This document shows, piece by piece, positions 10,199 through 19,998 of a stretch of DNA of 53,490 nt. Position numbers and translations under genes: made by a program. This DNA is from Selaginella moellendorffii (taxonomy: Eukaryota > Streptophyta > Lycopodiopsida > Selaginellales > Selaginellaceae). The notes below the pieces were generated by a model. The model ran no database searches. It worked only from the letters and a program-made list of their open reading frames with translations, and was not told where the DNA came from. Position 1 is the stretch's first letter. Every line of letters begins with the position of its first letter. The stretch lies in the NCBI RefSeq assembly GCF_000143415.4, contig NW_003314264.1, positions 210,693 to 264,182 on the forward strand. Reading direction: 5' to 3'.

Positions 10199-12127
10199 CG
10201 CTTGAACGTCACATCAAATCCTCTGACAAACCAGATCTTATGACTCCTCTGACAAATTTCAAACTGAGTAGCTTCTAGACTTTGCTGTCGGAGGTTGAAC
10301 TTTGTCACATCATGTCCTTGCCTCGATCCAGCTGTGCCATGTCAGTGATTCAAACTTTGCCATGCCATGTCAGCGATCCGCGCCAAGATTATTTGCCGTG
10401 TAAAGGAATAATTATGCTGTGTGTGTACGTCCATTTATGGCAATATAAGGCCACATGCCATTCAAAGAATAATGCTAGTCGAGCATTTTTTGGTGCATTT
10501 TTGGGTTCAAAATTGCATGAGCCCACACACTATAAAGTTTACCTGTACCAAAAATAGAAACAGCTTTATTTACTTGGAAATTTAAGTGGTTAAGGCATTT
10601 TTAAACTTACAAACACATGCCCTACTTACATTCCTTTGGTTGCTTAAAATTCAAAAATATTATAAACCTTTCTTTTTGCATTTTCAATGTTTTCAATTAT
10701 GGTTTTTGATTTTCGCAGGACCAGCCTAGTAATCTATTTGCATCCCGTCATGTTTATAGCTAGCTTTCGTTTGTCCCCTTCGCTAGCCTGAGATACATCT
10801 GCTTGGCATCTGCCTCTTACAGCATTTGCCCAGAAAGGGCATCTTTCTTCACGCAGCATTTGCCACATGTTTAGGGTTTAGGGTTTAGCAATTCAGTAGC
10901 TTGATAAACATGCAAATACAGAACTTGATGCAAAATCCTTTGATATGTCACAATGCCCCTAGGACCATAAACACATTTCAATAGAGATGGTCCTTTCATT
11001 TCATAACTCTTTATATAGATCTTGGTGAAACCAGAGTTAGTGAAGTTAGTTTCCTGTAATCCCGCATCTGATTGTGATGTCCCTTTGCAGTGTCGATGGA
11101 AAGGTCAATGCACACCAAACTGTAAAATCTTGGAGCAAAATAACGGTCGGATCTATGCCAAATGCCTCTGAAAAATTGTAAGGCTCGTGTGGTCTCATGT
11201 GGTGTCCAATCGAGATGCTTCTTTGCAGGGTCATCAAGAAAGACATTGTATACCATTCTGTAAAATCTAGTTGCGATCTAACGGTCGGATCTCCAGAAAA
11301 CTCAAAAAAATCTTGCGCGTGTCAGAATATTCTAGGAATATACTCCTATGTGCCCCTGAAAATGGCATGCGGCCCCATGCCATTCAAGAGATAACGCTAG
11401 ATGACGCCGAGCATTTTTTGGTGCATTTTTTGGGATCAAAATTGCATGAGCCCACACGCTTGAACGTCACATCAAATCCTCTGACAAACTAGATCTTATA
11501 ATTCCTCTGACAAATTTCAAACTGAGTAGCTTCTAGACTTTGCTGTCGGACGTTGAACTTTGTCACATCATGTCCTTGCCTCGATCTAGCTGTGCCATGT
11601 CAGTGATTCGAACTTTGCCATGCCATGCCATATCAGCGATCCGCGCCAAGATTATTCGCCGTGTAACTGCTCGGCATCTGCCTCTTACAGCATTTGCCCA
11701 GAAAGGGCATCTTTCTTCACGCAGCATTTGCCACATGTTTAGGGTTTAGGGTTTAGCAATTCAGTAGCTTGATAAACATGCAAATACAGAACTTGATGCA
11801 AAATCCTTTGATATGTCACAATGCCCCTAGGACCATAAACACATTTCAATAGAGATGGTCCTTTCATTTCATAACTCCTTACGTAGATCTTGGTGAAACC
11901 AGAGTTAATGAAGTTGGTTTCTTGTGATCCCGCATCTGATTGTGATGTCCCTTTGCAGTGTCGATGGAAAGGTCAATGCACACCAAACTGTAGAATCTTG
12001 GAGCAAAATAACGGTCGGATATATGGCAAATGCTCCTAAAACATTGTAAGGCTCGTGTGGTCTCATGTGGTGTCCGATCGAGATGCTTCTTTGCAGGGTC
12101 ATCAAGAAGGACATTGTATACCATTCT
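10199..12127. repeat. Tandem segmental duplication between divergent genes
   Basis: Copy one (about 10199-11265) and copy two (about 11459-12127) share long near-identical stretches, such as the block starting CTTGAACGTCACATCAAATC. Copy one holds about 390 extra bases (10408-10797). A further block around GCATTTTTTGGTGCATTTTT occurs at 10480-10535 and 11410-11462. Palindromes sit at the joints (10437-10461, 10512-10533, 11362-11383, 11441-11462). No gene is evident. As the 3.6-kb spacer between the transposase and ParB-HAD genes it probably holds both promoters. Confidence 0.75.
10870..10888 (+). promoter_or_regulatory. Telo-box-like TTTAGGG repeats
   Basis: Two and a half TTTAGGG units, duplicated at 11738-11756 as part of the segmental duplication. 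AAACCCTA telo boxes are known plant promoter elements. The array is too short to be a telomere remnant. Confidence 0.4.
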
Positions 12128-13054
12128 TTATTTAGCTGAACATCTGGCATTTTTGGAAATACAAGATGCTTTGGAATATCCAATCATGCATGGTATAAAT
12201 ATAGCGAGGGTATTAAATGATATCCCAATCATGATCTTTCTTTTGGATTTCACGTGCATGCAGTTTGAGGAATGATGACGTTGCGGATTTCTTTTGGATT
12301 TCACGTGCATGCATGCGCGCGGCGATCCAGAAATTAATGGTGGCGCCCAAGTCCGAGGAATGATGATGTTGCGGGATTACCAACCGTTGTGACATTTCGC
12401 GCGTGTGAGGTTAGGTTTTGCATTTTGCTTCGTACTCGCGCTCGCACACTCACGCTCGTATTGCGCTCCCACTCGCGATCACGCTCACATTCGCGCTCAT
12501 CTACCTTCTCTACAGGTTTCTCGTGTGCATTGGCGTCCACTCGCGCTTGCATCACACTCGCGCTCGCATCGCGCTCGCATCGCACTCGTGTGCATCGGCA
12601 TCCACTTCAAGACACACCCAGTTTGTAACTTCGCCGCCAACTCCGCCGCCCACTCCGCCACCCACACGCAGCCCACTTGGCATCCAGGGAGATTTTAGCG
12701 CCACTCTCCAACTGTAAGTGGCAGAGTAGCCTTGCTGCTACGATCCGCTGCACACACAGTGCACATTCGCCAGCGAGTCCGGCCTCGATTGTCACGCCTC
12801 CATTCGGCTTCAAATGGTAAGTCTTTTAGGCCAAGTAGAAAATGGCATGAGGCCACATGCCATTCAGTAGCAACATTGGCATGCACGGATTGGGCTCTCG
12901 AGTGCAGTCCGGTTACAAATGGCGTGTAGCCTCACGCTATCTTAGGATGCAGCCTCAAGACATCTGATGCAGTGGTGAATGGCGTGTGGCCTCACGTTAT
13001 TTCCAGCTGCTAGCTTTTCATCTGGCACTCTAATTGTTGTGCATTTCTGAACAG
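12128..13054 (+). other. Promoter and probable 5' leader of the ParB-HAD gene
   Basis: No long frame is convincing. It includes CGCTCGCA/CACTCGCG-rich sequence at 12420-12610 and a possible non-coding first exon ending CAAATG before GTAAGT (12829). Three palindromes (12842-12863, 12919-12940, 12979-13000) lie in what would be the first intron. That intron would end at the CAG before 13055. Confidence 0.45.
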
Positions 13055-16000
13055 GGGAGGAATTGCGTTCTTCTTCCAGCCACTGTCAATGTGGATGCAG
13101 AGAAGGGGGAGGAGCTCACTAGTTGGACTTTCGGGATGGAAGGCGAGGATCTGAGGCTGTACAACACAGATGGTGGGAGAAAAGAATGCATGGGGATCCT
13201 CATCCAAGTGACAGACACTCCATGCAGTTCCATGCAAGAATATGGACTGGCACTTGTGGTAGAGACAACGTCCGCCTTCAAGATCCACCTTGCACATCCT
13301 AGCGGCTTCCCGGAGGGGGGCAGCGGCTATGAGGAATTCCTAGAGGGAGCTAGGGAGAGGTTGTCCAGGAGGCCCACAATTTCAAAGACACTGCGGGTCT
13401 ATGAAGATCACATGGAATCCACGGACGTCAGCTACGGCGATGTTCAAAAACTATATTCCAAAATTGAGCCGTTGAGAGTGACTCCAGTTCGCGAAGCGAA
13501 GGGGAAGGGGGTTGATCTGGAAACTACCCCGAAGCAGAAAAGGGTGGTCAAGCTCAAGCCGACATCCGACTCTCCTGCTCCAAAAAATAAGCTACTCAGT
13601 GATGCCATTGCCTCAGGTTCGAACACTACACCCACCAAAAAGAAGAGCCGCAAAGAGCAGAAAGAGCAAGAAGAGGTAGCAAAAATTGTCGCAGATAATA
13701 GTACTTGTTACTATTCCAACAAAGTATATACAATCGACGTGAGCTGTATCGACATCCAAAGCAAATACAACCACAGGCTAGTATCTGATGAGTGGGTGGA
13801 GAAACTGAAGCAGAAGATGCTGGCAAGTCCAGTAACACCCAACATCGCAGACTTGATCCCCTACTACCGAACAATGAAGGGCGAGATGAGGTTTCCAGAC
13901 TTGATCAATAGGAAGGTGTTGGACGATCAGAACATCCGGTTCTATGCCATCTCCGGGCAGCATTCTAGCTTGGTGATGCACGAGATAGTTGTGGATATTA
14001 TGGTGGGCAAGGAGGTGAAGAAAGTCTTCAAGACAAGAGTTGTCCGCTTGATAAAAGGCAACTCGCCCCTCCGATCTATCATATACATCTCCCACGCGCA
14101 GAATGTCAAGCAAGAAACGTGCTACAAATCGGGTCTGCACGAGACATTGGCACGAACACGGAAGCTCTGGGTTCAACTGAAGAAACCACAAAAACCAGGA
14201 CAAGGACGTGCACTAGCAACTAGCGCCTGGCAGGTAAGCCTCGTTGCATGTGGCATAGCATGTGGCCTCACGCCATTTCCATTGTAGGAATTCTCGAGTC
14301 TTCTCTCGAAAACACTGGGGGTCAATGACACACTCAGCATCCATAACATTCTACTCGTGACAAAAGTTGTTTTTGACAAATGGGTAGATGTGCTGAGGAG
14401 GTACCATGACGGGGAGTTGCTAAACTCAATGGGTGTGGAGGACGGCCGGAAGCCCAATGATTTGAAGCTCAATGCCTTGCATTTCTCGCGGTCTCTAGAC
14501 GACGACGACCTTCTGACAGTGGCTAATGCTCTTCTATGTGGTGAGGTAGTCTTCAACAAGACCAAAATGACTCCCGGCCATATTGTGACATACGAGGACT
14601 TGTGTACGACTCTGAGAGCTCGTGCGCTATTGAAGGATTGGATCTTCGAGCAAGTGGCCGTGGAGAGGGTGAGCATCGACACCACGCAAGAGATGATGGA
14701 AGAGCTGGAGTTGTCAAATGAAGACATTGACGAGTACGTGAAGGGGGCCCCCAAGTTCATCGATCTGCTGCGGGATGCCACGAAAAGTAAAGCTGAGAAG
14801 TTGGATTAGTATCCAAATTTCATTAAGAGGGATGTCGACCGCCGGCTTCAGAAACAGCTCGACCCCACAGCAGAGGCCTATCGAGAACGTTACCGGGTAT
14901 ACGTGAATTCGGATGAGGATCAAAGGTGGAGGAGCATCGTTTCCCATGGAGATGAGCAGGTCAAGAACATCTTTTGTGTGATGGACTTCACAAACGAGGA
15001 GATCACTCATGAAGACGAAGTCAGCTCCATCATTGACTTAATGGTGGGACTTGCGGAGGTGGAATCTTCTGTCCACTATATGATCTATGACGAATGTCCG
15101 CATCTTCACACTCGCCCTTGTTAATGGTCCTGCAGCAGAGTGGGACTGGAGTGACTTCCCAGCTTCGTTCGACAAGGCCGATCGAATTGATCTGAGGGAG
15201 GTCAATTTACCCGTGCCTGAGGAACTGAAGACGGCTATGGAGCTTTCGAATCCAGAGAAAGATCCAGGTGCAGCATGGGAAATGCTCAGCTGGGTCTTCA
15301 ACGCAATAGCGGGTGGGTCACTTGCTTCCAACTCCAATGGCAAATGTGTTGTGGAGTACAACTGCGGCGGACTATTCTTTCGAGCCGCACTACTCAAGGG
15401 TGTCCCGTGTGTTGCGGTGACAAACTCCATTGAAGAGGTGACTTCAATGGAGCATATAATTACAGTTGCCAAAGAAAAACAGTATCTTCTCTGCGAACCT
15501 GGTGAGTACGCACTTTAAGTTTAAATGTTATCTCACAAGCTCTGTATGCAGGAGCGTGGCCACCCCCAGATGCTGAAACGGCGTTAACAGCTACTGTTGA
15601 AGATAACCATGTTGGGCCGAGCTCACAACCTGCACAAGGTAAGGTCACGTGAGGCCTCACGCCATTTTGATTATAGATCGTTGCGAATATTCAGACACAA
15701 GGACTGAAAAGCGCACTGGTGGTGCATCGAAGAAGGACAAACAGACAAGCAATAGGAAAAAAGGAGGTACAAATTATATTTGCAATGGCGTGTGGTCTCA
15801 TGCCATTCCTTGCAGGAGACACTTCTTCAAAGGCAAAATAGGCAAGCACCAGCCAAGCTCAAACTGACAGTGGTCATAAAAAGCGAAAGCACGTTGGACA
15901 GTCGTCGGGATTAGAGGCGTTTGATTCGAAAAGGAAGAAGGGCAACGAAAAGATGATAGGTAATGCCTCGCGGTTATGGCGTGTGTGCTCATGCCATTCA

Positions 16001-16073
16001 TTGCAGATCAAGGGCTGAGTGAAAGCAGCCAGTCACCACCTCCTGACTCAGATTCCTATGGCGGACTCCCCTT
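13055..16073 (+). pseudogene. ParB-like part of a ParB-HAD gene, broken
   Basis: Exons 13055-14233, 14288-15501, 15552-15638, 15677-15766, 15816-15959 and 16007-16073 join in phase across GT-AG introns of 54, 50, 38, 49 and 47 nt. The first exon starts at an acceptor; the true start codon is unresolved. An unknown N-terminal domain comes first. A region at about 13727-13975 reads YTIDVSCIDIQ to FYAISGQHSS, resembling the ParB/sulfiredoxin fold with G-Q-H-S in place of G-E/N-H-R. A region at 15330-15450 (VVEYNCGGLFFRAAL) may be a decayed Rossmann fold, followed by Lys/Ser-rich linkers. Breaks are TAG at 14807-14809, a one-base shift near 15090, and TAG at 15839-15841. The last exon is split at 16073 by a retrotransposon and continues at 35963. 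Function unknown. Confidence 0.65.
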
Positions 16074-17249
16074 TGTAAACCACAAATTTTTCCTTTCCAA
16101 TTTGCCAGCTTATCTCGTCTATCCGACCAACTCTGCCTTGGCTTGTGCTAAGTTCCCTCGCCAAGGTTCCTGCCTATGGTACCAGCTCCTACTTGGTCCT
16201 ACTTGGTTTCAGCTACTCACTACACGAGCAATGGAGTGTTAGCCATCCATCTACGGATTCCCAAATCTCTCCTAATCCCCCTCCCCGGGTTAGACTGAAC
16301 TTAAGGTTCGGCTACACTCCCCGTAGGCACAAGCAGCCAAGCATACCAAGCCTCCAGATTCCTAACACCCCTTGGTACCACAAGACTTGATCATGGGACC
16401 CTCTAAATCCCAAGTCTTGGGTGCAGCACTTGCTTCGGGACGTCGGGGCGAAACACCGTGGCCTAATGGCCCGGTATGGGTACCTCTACCCCCCCCCCCC
16501 CCCCCCCAATTTCATTCCGAAGGGAAGGCCCAAGCCCCTAGGAAGGGGAGGACCAATGAGCCACAAGGTACTCAAGTGGGGCACCACTCCATATGAGCCG
16601 AGAGCACCGCAGTCGGTTTCCCTTTCGGGAATGGGAGCTGCTCTTGAGCACTTCCCTGGGTGGCCCCTCCGGCACCACTCAAGCCCATGCTCACTCCCAC
16701 CCAAGGCCCCTCGGCCCCAGTCTCAACCTCAAGTCAGTTTGGAAGCACCACTGGAGAGTTCCTTCAAGACTGGATTCTGGACCTCACTATCCCTACTATA
16801 CTTTTGGAACCCCCTGCAGCCCCCCCCCCCCTCCCCTGGGAGACGCACGCTTTGGGCTTTCACCCCTTGACCCGTATTAGTATTTGGACTTAGTCTCTAG
16901 CTCGATCTCGGACCCGATTTCGGATCCGACTTCGGATTTGGTCTCGGACTCGATCTCGAACTCGATCTCGGACCTGATCTCGGACCCGACCTCGGACTCG
17001 ACCTCGGACTCGGTCTCGGACCCGATTTCAGATCTGGGACTCCGTCTCGAACTCGGTCTCGAACTCGGACTCGAACTCGGTCCCCGAGTTGGTCTCGGAC
17101 TCGATTCCGGACTCTATCTCGAACTTGGTCCTAGAGTCGGTCTTGGACTCAATCTTCGACTTGGTCCCATCCGATGAACTCTTTGTCATTTTGGTCATGC
17201 ATTTGGGGTTCCTTTAGCCTACGACACCTCGGCGAGTTGGTTCCTTACA
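16074..17249 (-). repeat. 3' LTR of outer family B element
   Basis: 1176 bp, TGTAAACC to CCTTACA on the plus strand. It includes two long C runs (19 C at 16489-16507, another near 16820), a CTATCCCTACTATACTTTTG stretch with a TATA-like core, and the 12-bp minisatellite at about 16890-17165. Confidence 0.9.
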
Positions 17250-17340
17250 ACTCCACCACCCATAGAAGAAGTTCGATGCCCACATCGAATGTCTCGTTTT
17301 ATCCTACGACTTGTTGACCATGTCTTCGGAGGCATCCCCC
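17250..17340 (-). promoter_or_regulatory. Polypurine tract and 3' untranslated part, outer element
   Basis: Read on the minus strand, GGGTGGTGGAGT directly precedes the 3' LTR (TGTAAGG), as expected for a plus-strand primer. The adjoining 70 bases match the inner element at 32840-32935. Confidence 0.65.
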
Positions 17341-18834
17341 CACAATTCCTTCTCGTGGGCAGGCCACTTCCGTTGAGCCTTGTCCAGCTTCTTCGAGAAG
17401 AACGCTACCGGATGGTTGTCTTGCTTCAAAACCGCACCCAACGCAAAGTCCGAAGCATCCGTTTCTACCTCAAAGTCCTTACCAAAGTCTGGTAATGCCA
17501 ATACGAGAGCCTTCCTCAACTTCCCTTTGAGGTGGACGAATGCCGCCTCGCATTCCGCTGTCCACACCATCTTCTCTTTTCCTGTTTGGTCCGTTAAGGG
17601 CAGGGCTACTCTCGAATAGTGTCTGATAAACTTTCGATAGTAGTTGCATAGCCCCAGGAATGCCCTCAACTCATGTACGTTCGATGGTCGCTCCCATTCC
17701 TGGATCGCTTGGACCTTCTCCGGGTCCACCTTGAGCCCGTCCTGGCCCACCACATGCCCGAGAAACTTTACCTCTTGTTGAGCAAAGTCACATTTGCTCT
17801 CTTTAGCATACAGTTTGTGTTCCCTTAGTTTCTCAAACACCTTCGCCAAGTGTTCGGCATGGTCCTTTAGCGTCTCGCTATAGATCAGGATGTCGTCTAT
17901 ATAGACGACCACGAAGTGATCCAGATAGGGTACAAAGATGTGGTTCATTAGAGCCGAAAATGTTGCCGGTGCATTACATAGCCCGAAGGGCATCACCAGA
18001 AACTCAAAGCTCCCATACCTCGTTCGACAGGTTGTCTTCTCGACATCTTCCTCGGCTACCCTGATCTGGTAGTATCCTGACCTTAGGTCAATCCTCGAGA
18101 AGTATTTTGCCTTTCCCAACCTATCGAACAGGTCCTCAATCCTTGGCAAAGGGTACTTGTTCTTCTTTGTATACTTGTTGAGCAACCGGTAATCTATGCA
18201 CATGCGCATAGATCCATCTTTCTTTTTCACAAATAACACCGGCACCCCATATGGCAACTTGCTCAACCTAACATACCCTTTGTCCACCAACTCCTCTAGT
18301 TGGCACTTGAGCTCCTTGAGTTCTTTTTCGTTCAAACGATAAGGGGGACGAACCACTGCCTCAGCACCCTCGACCAGCTCAATCTTATGTTCTATCGGTC
18401 GTGCTGGGGGCAACCCCGCCGGTAGCTCCTCCGGCATGGTATCCTGGAATTGGTCCAACACCCGCTGGATCACTAAAGGTACTTCTTCCGTTCCTGTCTT
18501 TTTGTCACTCTTGACCGAGAGTAAGCACAAAAAGGCCGCCTTAGTTCCTTTAGTGAGTTGTCCTCTTGTGGAAACCAGGTTTAAGCAGGAATCTTTGGCC
18601 TTGCTTTGCCCTACCTTTAGATCTTGGGCCTCCACCTTAGATCTTCTTCCTTAGGCATTCGCCAGTACCACAAGGTTTTTACCTTGTCCATGCAGGGCTA
18701 CCACGAATCAATTGAACCAGTCCATTCCGAAGATCACGTCAAATCCCGCCATGTCCAATACGGTGAAATCCATATCCACCTTCCAAGTCCCCACTTTGAC
18801 TCTCGCTTGTCGAAGTACCTCATCGGTGCTTTGG
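17341..18834 (-). pseudogene. Protease-RT-partial RNase H, outer element
   Basis: From the LARD boundary it reads through the protease C-terminus, reverse transcriptase with intact YIDD ([13 protein letters not shown]) and the start of RNase H ([13 protein letters not shown]). It stops abruptly after AHEKEL, where it is fused to the element's 3' end sequence. Stops TGA (18708-18710) and TAA (18651-18653) replace CGA and CAA codons kept in the inner copy. Integrase and chromodomain are missing. Confidence 0.9.
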
Positions 18835-19981
18835 TGTAGCACACGTGGTTTTGACCCTTTATCCTATGGTGATTTACCATAGGATAACACCACAAAGCGG
18901 AACCTAAACCCTCTTTGTGCCACGTGACAGATGCCACATGTCACATGCCACGTGTCCATGCCACGTGTCCATAGGAACTTGAGGTTCAGGGCCTTGGGCC
19001 ACTGAACGAAGGAACGGTGCCAAACTCCCAAGCGTGACGCCAAGGAGTGATGGAACCGAACCACGGAGCAACTCCCGAGCATACAGCCCAAGGAGCGAAG
19101 GGACAGGGGCCTGGAGCGACTTGGAACAGTCCTAGAGCAACTAGCATCCCAATGCTAGGACCAGCACGCAAAACGGAGCCAAACGGAGTCTGGCGCTATT
19201 TCGGCATACCGGTGGCCTAACGCGAGGACATGGGTACTCCACCAGCTAGCATGGAATGGAACTTGGGCTTAGACCCAAGCCGGACGCAGAACAAGGACAG
19301 GCACGCAAGCGGGAGCTAGACTATGCCTCAGGTTGGTCGGCCATGCCCGACCTACCCACTATCCCTACTATACATTTGGAACCCCCCATAGCCCCCCCCC
19401 CGCTTGAGGAACACATGCTTTGGGCTTTCACCCCAAGCCTCCCTTAGTATTAGGAGTTAGTCTCTGGGACAAACTCGAAACTTACTAAATATGGAATGTC
19501 CCTAGATTGTGAATTTGGACACGGGACGAACACCATTGTGTTCACAATGATCTCTACATTCCGTAGATATGCCAAATGAGCAAATCTAGACACTTTCCAT
19601 AAATAGCATCTGGGACAATTTGAGACTAACACAAAGGGCATGATAGCGAGGGTGTTTGGCAGACACGGTAAGCTATCATGTAGCGATATTGAGGGACCAA
19701 TCTCAATACGCGAGGGTTCTTGTCAAGCCAGTGCAAGACAGAGCAAAAGAGAACTAACAAGCCGGGCCGAGTATGCTCAGCTAAATAGACACTTAGGAAT
19801 TCCTTCCTTATGCTCATCCGGCCAAGTACAGATGCAAAGTCCAGTTTACTAACACTTGAACAAGAGGGGCTGATAAAGGGTCCAGCAATACCGACCTCCT
19901 ACCATCGTGGCAGTAAGGTAAGAGTGTCCGTAAGGACTGGTCGACAGGTAACTTTCGATACCCGAAGTCACATGCGCGACA
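18835..19981 (-). repeat. LARD 3' LTR
   Basis: 1147 bp, TGTAGCACACG to GCGCGACA on the plus strand. It has a run of C near 19396-19406 and a G-box cluster at 18842-18967. Confidence 0.93.
18842..18967. promoter_or_regulatory. G-box cluster in LARD LTR
   Basis: Four CACGTG hexamers (18842, 18921, 18949, 18962), two within CCACGTGTCC. They are repeated in the other LTR from about 24937. CACGTG is the plant bZIP/bHLH target; ACGTGTC is ABRE-like. Confidence 0.5.
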
Positions 19982-19998
19982 CTCTCCCCCCCCTAGGG
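19982..19998 (-). promoter_or_regulatory. LARD polypurine tract
   Basis: Minus strand AGGGGGGGGAGAG directly precedes the 3' LTR and confirms the orientation. Confidence 0.8.

Noticed and set aside
10870-10888. Interstitial telomere
   Set aside because: Only two and a half TTTAGGG units; too short, and duplicated only as part of the local segmental duplication.
12405-12717. His/Ala/Thr-rich open frames before the ParB-HAD gene
   Set aside because: Simple CGCTCGCA-type repeats keep several frames open; no conserved motif, and a 5' leader is more likely.
16884-17177. Apparent Ser-Asp, Glu-Ser and Arg-Val-Arg-Asp repeat proteins in LTRs
   Set aside because: They are translations of the 12-bp minisatellite, open in several frames and on both strands, and lie entirely within LTRs.
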